Translations under genes and position numbers: made by a program
In this document: in pieces, positions 26,801-36,638 of the stretch
Numbering within the stretch: the first letter of the stretch is position 1
Layout of the letters: every line of letters starts with the position of its first letter
NCBI GenBank assembly: GCA_963931865.1
Contig: OZ007506.1
Location: 18,325,853 to 18,389,852 of the forward strand
Direction of reading: 5' to 3'
Length of the DNA stretch: 64,000 nt
DNA from: Axinella damicornis
Taxonomy: Eukaryota > Porifera > Demospongiae > Axinellida > Axinellidae
The notes under the pieces: model-generated
The model's input: only the letters and a program-made list of their open reading frames with translations
Told to the model about the DNA's origin: nothing
The model's database searches: none

Positions 26801-27718
26801 ATGGATTCATAAATCCCTGGCTGGATTTATATATCGTGCGCTGGATCTAATAGTTTAGAGACATAATGCATCCCATATTAGCCTCGTTCCCAGGCTCCCC
26901 CCTGCACAGCAACCAAACTTACTTTTCGTTACTGTGCAGGGGGGAGCCTGGGAATCAGGCTAGTCCCATATACTATCGTGAGTTTACCATGGGGCACCCT
27001 TATGTCTGAACGTTCAACTAAATCCTTGGCTGGATTCATAAACACCCTTGCTTGGGAGTTTTGCGACATAAAGCGTTCCAAAAGTTTGGGGGCATACACT
27101 ATCATAAACTGTGAGTCTGTCATTGGATACATTATGTGAACATTAAACTAATCCAGCACTGGATTTATAAATACACGTTTGGGGATTTCGGGAGATAAGG
27201 AGTCCCAAAGTTTGGAAGCATACAAATCACAAACTGCAGTGCACAGCAAGCAACTATAATAGCCTCATTCCCAGGCCCCCTTCCGAGCACCTTGGAACGA
27301 GGCTAAAGCAACTGCTGTTGGTAAAATTGTCTTAAATTCCAAAGGTTGTCCCATTTGATAAATTCTTTGGAGGTGTATTCACTGTGTTGAAATCAAGCTA
27401 TTTTGAACGTTCAAGAATGGTACTTAATGCGTTAATTTAACCTTTAACATCCAATGACTCATAAATGTGTTAACCGGTAAGTTGCTGTCAGTATCATAAA
27501 GGTGGGTGTGGCTCAGATCTGTTAGACAGTGTATCTAACCCCTCCACTATTCCCTAACGTTATCATTCTGTATCTGCCATTCCCAGGTTCGGTTGGTTCT
27601 AGCCATCATGTCGGTGGTTGGGTGGATTGTGTTCATCGTCGGATTTTCCCTTGCATATGCCAACCTAGAGAGGTAAGTCGTCATCTTCGGGTATTGGATT
27701 GGAAAGCCAACTGTGCTA

Positions 27719-27769
<51 letters not shown>

Positions 27770-28144
27770 TGTACAAGGACATGATGGAGAGTAAAAAACT
27801 GGAAATGTTTCACTCGGTTGTCCTCTACCCAATGTGGCTCTTTGGCGTCGCAGCCGTCCCTACCTATGTAGCCCTGTTTGTGCACATCCTGGGGAGAGGG
27901 AAGAACTGGGGACACGTCCTCCACGCCATCGTATCCAACAGCACACCAATAGCTAATGCCAGTAGTACGTATGGTTGGAAATGGTGACCCTTCCCTGGCT
28001 TCCCACAAATTGTCATTTCCAACTTGTGGCACCAAGACTCTGCATGTCTGTTGCCCACAATGCACAGAGGTTGCCTACACTGCAGGCCTTAAGTGAAGTG
28101 GGTGGTCAATGTGTGGATTACAGCTCCTAGCCACGTTTCTAGGC

Positions 28145-28179
<35 letters not shown>

Positions 28180-31100
28180 AACAAGGCTAATAGCTCCATG
28201 GTTGAGTTGAGACTTTTTGGTGCCTCCAGAGGTAGACTTGTTCCCAGGCTCTCGCGGGCCTGGGAATGAGGTGAAACAAAACCTTGTCCACAGTAAACTT
28301 AGAATTGCAGTAAGTCAGTAACTATGGCAATGAACATGAGTTCACCTCACATCTGAAGTGCAGCCCCTATGCATAGTGATAGAGGGATACAGAAAGTCTG
28401 GTCTGCCTGCTATAGCAACAGAAATTAATCTTGGTGGGAAGGAACTTGTAGGCAGGAGTCCCATAATGAAATACCAATAGCGTGGCAACAGAAATTCATC
28501 TTTGCGGAAGGAACTTGTGACAGGAGTCCCGTAATGAAATACCAATCTTTGTGGGAAGGGACTACGTAGTAGGTAGGAGCCCCATAATGAAATACCAATA
28601 GCGTGGCAACAGAAATTCGTCTTTGTGGGAAGGGACTCGTAGACAGGAGTCCCATAATGAAACACCAACAGCGTGGAAAAAACACAAACCATCTCCTCAA
28701 AATATTATTACCCTTGACTACTGTCAACAGCTGATGTTCTTCAACTTCTTCTACCTGACAGCTGGGGGCACCAGCGTCTGCGCCTGCATGGCGTTCATCG
28801 CGGTCGAACACTCAAAATCAATACCGGGGTTGTTTACCTACCCCATGCGAGACCTGTACATCATGATCACGGGGAGCACCTTCTCACTGCTCTTATATGT
28901 ACGTAAGAACGTGATTACGTTAGATGACAGTATGGATGGTACCTTTTCATTAGATGACGTTTGGATAGCAACCAAATGCAGAGTTTTTCTAACATGCAGA
29001 ACTGTATGTTATCGTACACAGTGCTGCACATTACAGTACACAGTCTTGTATGTTACAGAAAAGGTTACAATACACAATACACAATACTGTATACAGCACT
29101 TACATGTACACTACACAGTACAGTGCTACACAGTACTGCATGTTACAGTACACATAACAGTATTGGATCTATCTTATCTCTCTCCAGTGGGCTTCAACAA
29201 CAATATGGCCGCTGTTTCACATCAAAAGACAACGCTACACTGACTACCAGGAGCTGATGGACCACTCAGTCTCCACCCCTCACCCCCCTCCCCCCCACAC
29301 ACAGTACTACACATACACATACGCAAAATGATACCTCCCCCCACCACACCCACCCACTCACGTGGTACCAAGCACAGTGACATGGTGTTCTTGTATCAGT
29401 GTATGTGTGTATAATCACGTCATGACCAAATGAGACAGCCGTCAGCATTTATCAGCAATGCAGATAATGTACATGTATGTCGTCATCCTTTCATTTAACA
29501 CAACGTTCCATCAATACATTAAGATTTTAACCGTGTGTGTGTCTGTTCGTCTGTCTGTGTGTAACGGAAGTGGGATGTTCGTGGGGCGGGACTAGACTAT
29601 AGTGACGCACGACCTTCGTACTCTGCGTAGAATCTTCGAAAATAGTGGACATGGCTGGAATCTTCCAGAACAGCTGGCGGGGAGCAGCAGACGAAGCGGA
29701 CACCATTGGGGAGCAGAGTTGAAGTGGATGCAATCGGGGACCAGTAGCTGAAACAGATGCAATCGGGAAGCAGTGCAGCTGAAACGGACGCAATCGAGAG
29801 CAGCAGCTGAAGCGAACGCAAGCGGTGAGCAGCAGCTGAAGTGGATGCAAGCCAGGAACTCAGCTGAGCATGACAGTTGAAACGGATCGATGCAATCGCG
29901 TGGGGAGCAGCAGCTGAAGCGAACGCAATCGGGGAGCAGCAGCTCTGCACAAAGAGCGATCCGGCATTGGATTACTCACGGTAGGCGAACGAGGGGGAAG
30001 TACATGTAATAATTATTATGTAAATACTGGATCCGTGACTGGATCCTACCTTATTCGTTCCGGACCCATCATTCTTCCAACTTTTCTCTCTCATCCATCC
30101 ATCCACCTCTTCTTCCCTCCCCCACCCACCCTCACTCCCTCCACCCACCCATCCTCACTCCCTCCTCCCACCCTCACCCTCACCCCTTCCACCCACCCAC
30201 CCTCACTCATTCTCCACACCCCCCACCCACCCTCTCCCTCCTCCCACCCTCCACCCACCCACCCACCCTCACTCCCTCCACCCACCCATCCTCACTCCCT
30301 CCACCCTCCCACCCTCACTCATTCCACCCACCCACCCACACCCCTCCACCCACCCTCACTCCCTCCTCCCACCCTCCACCCACCCACCCTCACTCCCTCC
30401 ACCCTCCCACCCTCACCCCTTCCCCGCCCACCTTCTGGTATCCCTGCAACAGCACCTCCTGCTCCTGGATCTCTTTCCGTAGCACACTCTGCTCCTCCCG
30501 AGTGAGGGGGGCCACTTCCCCTCCTTGGGACAGCTGGTGACGTAGAGACTCCAGCTTCCTAAGCTGAGCGTGTGTGTACACAGGAGAGGAGAATGAAAAT
30601 GTGACAAACTAGCGGTTCCAAAATATGAAGGCAATACGATCACACTGTTATTGTGTACAGAACTTTCAACAGACAGAGTAACACTGGGTGTGTAACAACA
30701 TGCAAGCAGATGTCCCACCTTGGCATTGAGGGCAAAGACCTCCCCTCTGAGCTCTTCAACTTCCTCGGAGTGCTCCTTCCTCTCCTTCTCTTCACTCTCC
30801 CGCCTAGTCCTCTCCTCTCCTTCTCCCTGCTCTGTGTTGGCCAGCTGAACAGCTAGGCTCTCGTTGTGAGTCTGAGAGAACAAACCAAGTGATCACTGTC
30901 ATTATAGTTCCATGCTAATCATCCGTCTCTACCCTCTGCCAATTGCAGAGAGTGAAGTAGCACCTTCTCCTCCTGCCAGGCCACCTGCCACCTGGACACT
31001 TCTGCTTGCAGCTCTTGATCCAAAGAAGGTGTAACGTCTGCACCACGTCTAGGCTCCCCCTGACAAGGAATCGAAACACACTATCCAAGTTGTACAAATG

Positions 31101-34100
31101 GCCACATGAGGTTAATCAACGGCTGTACCTTTTCTCTATAGAAATTGGTTCTTGGATGTTGACGGTAGTTCGCAAACAAATTGCAACATTTCGATCACCG
31201 TCTTGTGATCTTCTTCAGGCATACTGAAGATCACAAGACGGTGATCAAAAATAAAATATGCTTGTGAACTACCGTCAACATCCAAGAACCAATTTCTATG
31301 GAATATTGCCGAGTACGGTGTAACATGACGCTAAAGGATTGCTCTACCATTTCATAGTCTACTGACCTCTGAGTTGAGATGACTCTCATGCAATATCCGC
31401 ATCACAGAAGCAGGTTCCTTCTCGCTCGCATTGGTTTCCACAGCCCCTCCCTCCCTGAGTGATGAGTCACTCTGAGCGGTCTTCTTTTTCACAGGTGTCC
31501 TGGATACTTTCAACTCCTCCTTTCTGCCTGGCTTGGTCCTACAGACCCTCCCAGAAGAGGGCACCCTTCTGGTGGACAACATAGGTTTAGATCCTTGTGG
31601 AAGATGACCAGATGACAAAGCAAGTTTGGAGAAGCCAGGAGGCTTTATTGAGGATCGAGGGGTCACTCTGACCTCAGTAGAGGAGAGGGGAGCAGCAGGA
31701 GGCACCGTGATCCTCTTAGACTGGGTAGAATAGGCTACAGCAGTGCTAGCAGATGGCGTTTTCCTCACAGAGGAGGTAGTGAGTTTGCTGCCACTGAACT
31801 TTGCACCTCCTTCCCTCCGTCCACCTTGTTTCCTGGTCACAGTAGGCTTCTCTCTCATCCCAGAGCTTGTCCTGCTCAGCTCCAAGTGCTTGAACAGACC
31901 ATTATCGCCTGTGACATGAATTGGAGAGAGATCAAATCCCGCCTGATCTGAAGACTGAAGCTCATGAGGTTCACTCAAAGGCAACACATGATCAGTATCA
32001 AGCCTTTCTGAAGCTTGCATTGAAGTCTTGCCATCCTCAGAGTCAGCAGTTGTGGCATGCAACGGTAGAGCCTTTGTGGATGGCTCGACATGAGTGTGTG
32101 ACCGACCTGTTTCCTGTTTCATCACTGATGGGGATTCAGGTGGCTTGATGTGGCCAGGCTCAGGTGTGGCCGTGTCTCCTTTCTCTAGATCTTGCAGCAA
32201 TATCTCCTTTGTCAAGCTTGCCAACTCCGAAGCAGTTATTGCTCGAATCATGTCCTCAATGCTTGTTCCTCCAACATCTCCTCCAACCTCACTCCCGCCT
32301 ACCATTCGTCCTCTCTCCTGCCGTGCACTTTGAGTGTTTGATGCTCTCATCACTCCTTCGTTCACTTGTGAATCAGCAGCGTGCTGCACCGGTTCATGCT
32401 GCTCATCTTCCCCACCCAGCTTCGGCAGCCCGGCTGCTTCCAATGCACTCTGCAGCTCGGCTAAATCCCTTTCCAAGCCACTCTCAGAGAACTGCACGCC
32501 GCTTGCTATCAGGGATGTCAAACTGCCTTGCTGGCCTTTTTTTTTCACTGCAGACACATCATGCAACGTGTTCGGCTGCGCATCAGATGCAGCAGGAACT
32601 TTTAACACGGTTTCAGTGGCACCTGTTTGAGGAGTGCTAGAACTAACATTTCCCTTTTCCTCAGACATGTTTTGAGACTCATTTGTGGGTACTTTGTTTT
32701 TCACCCTCAGTGAGCTAACTAGGGGGTGATCAGAAGGGTCCGCAGAGGGCATGTGACTCTGGATCACTTTCTTGCTGTAGCGATGGGGCACTGTCTGCCC
32801 CACATCCGTCGTGTGAACAGCCACTTCCTCGCTGTCTTTCCTGCGCACTGGTGCATGGATTGGGGAGAGGCTCAGAGCATCAGCATCCTTGTGTTCAACT
32901 TTGCTCTTCAGACTTGACGTCTGGTTTCTCGATTTTGAACCATCAGTATCAGGTACCTTGACATGAATTGGAGAGAGACCTATTGCCGCTTTATGAGATG
33001 GTTGCTGAAGCGTTTCAGACTTTTGCTCCTTTGCAGTAAACTTCTTGAAATGGCCGCTGGCTGTGAGCTCTGTTGTACGGATGGGGGAGAGCAGGAACTC
33101 CCTGTGCTCATTGAGAGAACTCTGCAGGTCACCAGTGGTGTCAGCCGAGTGAGAACTCATGTCTGATTTGTAACTATTCGTTGAGGAGTCCAGATCAGTT
33201 CCCTTGTGTACTGATGAAACACGGGCTCCTGTCCGCTTATCAGGCCTTCCTCGACTGAGCTTCGCATTCTGGTGTAGTGGTAGTGACCCAGACCTGATGC
33301 TTGTGGCTGAGGCACGGTGGAGGTCGGTAGTAGTATGGAGATCAGTCTTATGGCCATGTGTGGGAGGGTGTGGGGTGGTGGTGGAGGAGGTGTGGAGGGA
33401 GGAGGTGTGGAGGGAGGTGTGGAGGGAGGAGGGAACCTCCTCCCCTTCGGTGTCACTTGGTACGGGAGTCTTGTCTGAAGCATGGACAGATAAAACAATT
33501 ATACCATGAAATCTGGAGTTCAAAACGTCGAGGACTGAGCTGCCAGCACGTAGGTCTGGGAACAGCACAAGTACTACTTCAAGGGACACTAGCTACCAGG
33601 CACATCCTTACCTGGGTCTTCCAGAGGGTGTGTCACTGCTGGTGGTTTGGGATGATCAACAGCTGTAGCACTACAGGCAAATTGTAATCACAGTAAATAA
33701 CGGCAGGGCTTCATAGCTGGCTCCCACTGAACTGGAGAAAGGATCTCAGGATTTTACGTTTTCTAAGTCAAATCCTAATCCCTTCTCCATTACCGGTACC
33801 ATGCACTCCTGATCACAGTATAAGCCGCAAAACAGCAGTAAAACAACACTCCTTGCAGTACATCTCACAGTGCACAATAACTTACTTGAATGTCAGGGAG
33901 GACTGTCCAGTTTCTCCCAGCTGACGATTGAGTTCAGAGTAGTCCAGGGGAGAACCCCGGCTACCCTCAAGGTCAGCGAAGAACCTCTTCTTGTCCTCTC
34001 CCTCCTCTAAAGTGTCCAGACCAGGTAGGGGGGAGGGTTCCAACACACTAGCACTCAGGACACTGGTTTCTGGGGAAGTTGTATAAGCAAGAACCAAAAA

Positions 34101-34171
34101 AGGATTTGGTACTGTGCTGCTAATAAACAATAAAATAACCTGTAACCCCTTGCCCACCCCGAAAAAAAGCA

Positions 34172-34203
<32 letters not shown>

Positions 34204-36638
34204 TAGAAAATGCAAAAGAAAAAAAAATTTCGTCCTTCGAGCCGGATTCGAACCAGCGACCTATGGATAACTTTTGTCCACTACAGTCCACCGCTCTACC
34301 AACTGAGCTATCGAAGGACCTGATAAACCAGGCGCCTAATGATGAGATTTATAGCAGCTATGAATAATTATGTAAACACTCACTTCCACTCAATAGGCTG
34401 AACGTGTCTTGGAAGTCTCCCTCTTCTGACGGAGAACTGCAGGCAAATTTGAGCCATTGGCTTTAATAAATGCATTGCATCAGGGGTACATGATGCAATC
34501 ACCTTGTCTTGGTGGATGGTAGTGATTCTGTATTCTTCCTAACACCACTGACTAAGGGATGGTATAAAGTTGCATAAAATCCATTAATGTTTTGATGGGC
34601 AACCACACACCTGGTAGCCGTGTGTATATACTGAGCTGCCCCCAAACATGCAACACATAACAGCACTTAGTTCAATATACAGTAGACAACACACACTACC
34701 GTTGATGTCGACTACACAACATTCGGGGAGTTTTATTGCTATGATCCAGTCCTGCAATAAGCTGCCTCCAAACAAGCAACACATAACAGCACTACAATAC
34801 AGCAGACAACACACACTACCGTTGATGTCTATTGTCTACTACATGAGTTTCATAGTCATGATTTGATCCTTTGCACTTACACAGAGTGCTCATCTTGCAT
34901 ACATACTGGCTGTACATGTACTAGTGTTGTGACCAGGATCGGGTAATTTTAGGAGAAAATCAAGGGATCAAGATGAGATCTGGACGACAACGTCGACAGC
35001 CGGCTCATCCTACTGGTATTCCTCCCATGCTAACACGATACTGGTATACTAGAGATCAGCAGTTCCAAATGAAAACTTTTGATGACACCACACAAACACC
35101 GAGTGGCAACACTACCTTCCAGACTGTCTCCTGTGTACTCATTGCTCTCGGCAGCTCTGTCCATACCTCCTCCACCCACACTGGGTAGTGTTAGCCGTAG
35201 TGTGGGTTTTCCAGTCCCACCTGCATATTAAAAGCAACCACTCTAAAACCGTAGCTCCACCAACACAGCCTCGCTCTACTCACTCCGAGTGGTGCTGGAC
35301 TTGAGCCAGCTCTGTCCGGCCATCTCCAGCTCCTGGTCACTGCCATCGCTGGCCCACCACTGTCTGGGGAGGGAGCCCGGCCTCCCAACATCACCACCTG
35401 CACCATGCGATTGCGACAGCTCAGAGAGGAAGGATCGGTAGGAGGCAGAGGAGGAGGAGAGACTCTGTGTTCGTGTGTGTGGCATGATCATGTACATGCA
35501 TGGAATGTGGGCAGTGATTAAAACACGGAATGGAACAGAACGCAAATGGCTGTATAAACGTATTGCATCCAATATCTGCAAACTACATACTACTGGCTAG
35601 AGCAACTCAACAAGCCCTACTCTTGCTGCTGAGATTCTTCTTGCTGGATCTGAGTTCTACAAATTAAATCACTTGGGTAGAAGTTTGCTTATGGCAGCAT
35701 GTAGTGCTACACCCCAGCCGCCAGGTATATTCACATGCCTAAGCTGGCATATTATGTCCGTTTCGTTGTTGGTTGAAAAAGGACAGCGGTTTTAATGCTG
35801 ACCACAATAGCACAATTCCCAGCTTCACATCTCATTCACATACCTAGCGCAACGTTCTCTTCCAGCCTAGCTAATACCGAATGTGGTTCATTGGTCCATT
35901 TTTGGAAGAAAATCAGTCACCCTATAGAACAGTTCTGTTTCTGACAATTTAATCCAAAATTAGCTTGTCAGAATGTGCAATAATTGGTAGAAAATGGTTT
36001 CCAATTTTTGGCACAAAAACATACTTCCTACACGCTGGTATAGTCTCGCGGGCCAGCCTCTCGCCACACCCACTACGGGGAGGGGAGAGTCTGGTCAAGT
36101 TCCCATCATCATCTCGTGTCTAACCTGCCAGGAATTTCTTGGCGTGTTAAGTGGATTCAACAGCGTGCGGTTGCCTTTCAGTACACTAGTACGCGAGCTA
36201 ACATCCTGCGCGTCAATGCTTTGCTACTACACACACGCCCAATTATGTTCGCACCCACTTAGTTAGCCTTCCTACTGCTGATTGTGCGACACGAGAGCCT
36301 TATGGCAACTTGACCAGACTCTCTCTTCCCGTGTGAGAGTCTGGCCCGCGAGACTAACGCTGGTACATTGCTGAAACCCTATCTAGTGAAGGAGATTAGA
36401 CACTGCACAGCATGTGCAGTTGTTCTGTGCTTTCCAAGTGCGTAAGGGAGGGGCCAGCATAGTTTGCTGCAAAAGGCACGCACCAATTTGTTGTGCATTC
36501 GAATCCCAAGCGTCAGGATACAGGATAGCGCATAGCTACATTGTTTAGGGTTCGTTGTTATGGTGCGTATTATTTAGAAATCACTGCTCAACTCACCTCC
36601 TGCAGGAATTTCTCAAAGTCTGCATCAGAATCGCTCAT
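7942..36638 (-). CDS. CEP162: CEP162 centrosomal/ciliary protein, main exon set
   Basis: CEP162 sits at the distal end of centrioles, binds axonemal microtubules and helps recruit transition-zone proteins such as CEP290 (family knowledge). Exons I can place, in transcript order: 36638-36597, 35464-35284, 34425-34384, 34069-33886, 33670-33612, 33474-31367, 31059-30933, 30871-30719, 30563-30432, 20225-20113, 19610-19448, 19235-19098, 18835-18701, 18087-17921, 17853-17685, 16666-16558 (end uncertain), 15474-15283, 14217-14158, 12254-12138, 8091-7942. Similarity to vertebrate CEP162, recalled not aligned, includes LDTLEEGEDKKRFFADLE, KEIQEQEVLLQGYQ, GKLQWYAQNQRLLD, QLERQVRELEEVIRRRFPNS and LTEELLEAKKYHTP. 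The protein starts MSDSDADFEKFLQE, has a disordered half (residues about 170-872 in one 2.1-kb exon), then coiled coils. Two junctions are unresolved: the phase does not close between 30933 and 30871, and residues seem missing between 16558 and 15474, where an assembly gap lies. Length is about 1,510 residues before the 3' end; human is about 1,400. Confidence 0.9.
8281..8916 (+). repeat. 36-bp tandem array, about 17-18 units
   Basis: The unit contains GAGGAGCCCTCTCCTCTCTC followed by AACCTGCTCTGACCC. Copies differ at only one or two bases (GAGGAG/GTGGAG/GATGAA). It lies in the CEP162 intron between 8092 and 12137. Confidence 0.95.
9015..9389. mobile_element. 375-bp hAT-like MITE, TAGGCCTGAGC ends
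   Basis: 18-bp perfect inverted ends (TAGGCCTGAGCTAATTAT). CTTGTAAC is duplicated exactly on both sides (9007-9014, 9390-9397), and 8 bp is typical of hAT elements. A 77-codon frame at 9096-9329 is open but has no recognisable domain. Confidence 0.88.
10991..11120. repeat. Inverted repeat, AGTCAGAATCTGCCA arms
   Basis: TGCATAGTAGGTAGGAGTAG at about 10991 is inverted as CTACTCCTACCTACTATGC near 11094; the inner CAGAATCTGCCA also pairs. CAAGTGCACTA flanks both sides further out (10912, 11115). Confidence 0.65.
12297..12335 (+). repeat. (GACA)n microsatellite
   Basis: About ten copies of GACA directly upstream, in sense, of the CEP162 exon 12254-12138. Confidence 0.9.
13494..13856 (+). repeat. 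36-bp tandem array, 10 units
   Basis: The unit contains AGCAGTGATAAGACCAGGAC then GAGTGAGTTCCCTGCT. Because 36 is a multiple of 3, one frame stays open and would give a 12-residue repeat (VIRPGRVSSLLA). I see no start context, splice sites or similar coding unit, so it is not called a gene. Diverged pieces continue to about 14060. Confidence 0.93.
15511..15710. other. Assembly gap (200 N) with duplicated flank
   Basis: Exactly 200 Ns. The sequence just left of the gap (about 15468-15510, starting agtggacctgtgcatgtg) is repeated just right of it (15711-15752). The two contig ends therefore probably overlap and the gap size is arbitrary. It lies in the CEP162 intron just upstream of the 15474-15283 exon, so the acceptor region is present twice and one expected small exon may be lost here. 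Confidence 0.95.
16775..17640. repeat. C/T-rich tract in CEP162 intron
   Basis: About 870 bp of CTCCCCTCCATCTCCCATC-type units, more than 90 percent pyrimidine on plus. Overlapping open frames here are low-complexity artefacts. Similar tracts: 18870-19085, 14265-14560, 14880-15270, 30075-30430. Confidence 0.88.
18434..18520. mobile_element. 87-bp TAGCCTCG hairpin MITE
   Basis: Almost perfect inverted copies of TAGCCTCGTTCCCAGTCCC plus an inner CCCAGCTTTT..CGCTTG arm. The flanks AGATCAGAC and AGGTCAGAC match at 8 of 9 bases. It lies in a CEP162 intron. Confidence 0.85.
19611..20112 (-). repeat. 49-bp tandem array carrying splice-site pairs
   Basis: About ten units fill the whole CEP162 intron between exons 20225-20113 and 19610-19448. 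In sense (minus) each unit reads CTGCAG, GTCACAGTGTCCAG, GTATCTTC..., that is a 3' splice site, 14 nt, then a 5' splice site, with about 35 nt to the next acceptor. The outermost sites are those used by the flanking exons. Confidence 0.9.
20816..24146 (+). CDS. Nested four-helix membrane protein, paralogue A
   Basis: Proposed exons: 20816-20857 (MCCSSAVCTAVAVV), 22278-22354, 22760-22904, 23506-23649, 23865-24146. All junctions close in phase, giving about 229 residues. Four hydrophobic segments are visible: LVLLVCSCVGWIVFAVGF, WVFVVSAVPLYVTLLVHTF, FYLIGAGGTIAVTALLLAL, and LVLVGCGVSVLFY running into WISEIVWPLL. The tail carries three copies of a Pro/Tyr-rich unit (core SPFPQYTPPHPSPYTQ). I do not recognise the family; the layout resembles small tetraspan proteins of MARVEL type, but no diagnostic motif is seen. 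The gene lies wholly inside a CEP162 intron on the opposite strand. The first exon is the least certain, since it rests on a short ATG run and a GTAAGT donor. Confidence 0.7.
20858..22230 (+). repeat. 38-bp tandem array, about 36 units
   Basis: The unit contains TACATTGTGTTGTGCCAGAG then TGAGCCGGGGTCACTAGA. It begins at the donor of the proposed first exon of nested gene A and fills its first intron. The variant GTGCTGTGCC...GGGTCACTGG recurs about 418 bp apart (near 21328 and 21746), so 11-unit blocks were themselves duplicated. Confidence 0.95.
22474..22517. repeat. Poly(C) run, 44 bp
   Basis: Uninterrupted C in an intron of nested gene A, between its second and third exons. Confidence 0.9.
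23355..23461. mobile_element. 107-bp TAGCCTCG-family MITE in paralogue A intron
   Basis: The left end TAGCCTCGTTCCCAGGCCATT pairs with AATGGCCCGGGAACGGGGCTA on the right. It sits 44 bp before the fourth exon of nested gene A; the flanking duplication is degraded. Confidence 0.75.
23717..23864. repeat. (CA)n microsatellite ending in a splice acceptor
   Basis: A CA run of about 140 bp with few interruptions; its last ACACAG is the acceptor of the final exon of nested gene A. The same arrangement is seen in nested gene B at 27722-27767. Confidence 0.9.
24249..24292. mobile_element. 44-bp TAGCCTCG hairpin MITE
   Basis: A minimal hairpin of two inverted ends with GTCTC between. The flanks ACATGTAGG and GGATGTAGG match at 7 of 9 bases. 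It lies about 100 bp after the stop of nested gene A. Confidence 0.8.
26009..26438. mobile_element. 430-bp hAT-like MITE, TAGGCCTTGGC ends
   Basis: 16-bp perfect inverted ends (TAGGCCTTGGCATATA). GCTGTAGT is duplicated exactly (26001-26008, 26439-26446). The ends share TAGGCCT with the 9015 element. The open frame 25986-26372 runs through the left end and has no domain I recognise, so it is not called a gene. Confidence 0.87.
26578..26713. mobile_element. 136-bp TAGCCTCG hairpin MITE
   Basis: A long near-perfect stem including TGACCTTTGAACC arms. GGCTGTGGT is duplicated exactly (26569-26577, 26714-26722). Confidence 0.92.
26879..26962. mobile_element. 84-bp TAGCCTCG hairpin MITE
   Basis: Inverted arms TAGCCTCGTTCCCAGGCTCC with inner CCCCTGCACAG. 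The flanks ATCCCATAT and GTCCCATAT match at 8 of 9. Confidence 0.88.
27587..29331 (+). CDS. Nested four-helix membrane protein, paralogue B (5' end missing)
   Basis: Exons: 27587-27672 (VRLVLAIMSVVGWIVFIVGF), 27768-27930, 28731-28898 and 29188-29331, with the same intron positions and phases as paralogue A 5 kb upstream. Shared landmarks are VRLVL..GWIVF.VGF in exon 2, a short loop ending GH.L.AI, the F.YL.AGGT helix, and W..IWPL after the last intron. The tail differs: a basic stretch, then HPPPPHTQYYTYTYAK instead of the Pro/Tyr repeats. A first exon equivalent to MCCSSAVC... was not found between 24150 and 27580. Tandem duplication inside the CEP162 intron is the simplest origin. Function unknown. 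Confidence 0.72.
28430..28675 (+). repeat. Tandem array of about 60-70 bp, four units
   Basis: Copies of AGGAGTCCCATAATGAAATA, CCAATAGCGTGGCAACAGAA and GGGAAGGGACT in the third intron of nested gene B, ending about 55 bp before its fourth exon. Confidence 0.8.
29650..29950 (+). repeat. Short tandem array, GCAGCAGCTGAAGCG
   Basis: Eight or so diverged units of about 30 bp with GGGGAGCAGCAGCTGAAGCG and ACGCAATC, downstream of nested gene B. Confidence 0.75.
31138..31299. repeat. 162-bp hairpin repeat in CEP162 intron 6
   Basis: ATAGAAATTGGTTCTTGGAT and its complement close a long stem; the inner stem is GATCACCGTCTTGTGATCTTC-like. The stem is interrupted by about 12 unpaired bases on the left arm. 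MITE-like. Confidence 0.82.
31367..33474 (-). CDS. CEP162: Large internal exon of CEP162 (disordered region)
   Basis: This 2,108-nt exon begins after CTTCAG at 33475 and ends at a GTCAGT donor. It encodes about 702 low-complexity residues rich in S, T, P and H. Four copies of a short motif are visible: LLSPIRTTE near 33090, GLSPIHVKV near 32970, LSPIHAPV near 32865 and DLSPIHVTG near 31930. Human CEP162 has looser equivalents (MKPIRID and GFDLQPV), so these may be conserved docking or Pro-directed phosphorylation sites; that is inference. The C-terminal part is basic, with many SS/TP pairs. Confidence 0.85.
34233..34317 (-). tRNA. tRNA-Tyr: tRNA-Tyr (GTA) with 12-nt intron
   Basis: On the minus strand the acceptor arms CCTTCGA and TCGAAGG pair, followed by discriminator A. 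The D arm (GCTCAGTTGGTAGAGC), anticodon GTA in GGACTGTAG and T arm (GCTGGTTCGAATCCGGC) are all present. The gene is 85 nt long; removing the 12 nt between GGACTGTAG and ATCC leaves a standard 73-nt tRNA, matching the known intron position of eukaryotic tRNA-Tyr. A T-run a few bases downstream is a pol III terminator. It lies in a CEP162 intron between exons 3 and 4, in the same orientation as the host gene. Confidence 0.93.
36041..36356. mobile_element. 316-bp TAGTCTCG-family element in CEP162 intron 1
   Basis: The ends TAGTCTCGCGGGCCAG and CTGGCCCGCGAGACTA are inverted, with more inner pairing (GAGAGTCTGGTCAAGTT and its complement). ACGCTGGTA is duplicated exactly at 36032-36040 and 36357-36365. 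The interior has no coding sequence I can recognise. Confidence 0.9.

Noticed and set aside
30035..30505. 156-codon plus-strand frame
   Set aside because: CACCCACCCTCACTCCC repeats; overlaps the CEP162 exon 30563-30432 on the other strand, which has clear homology.
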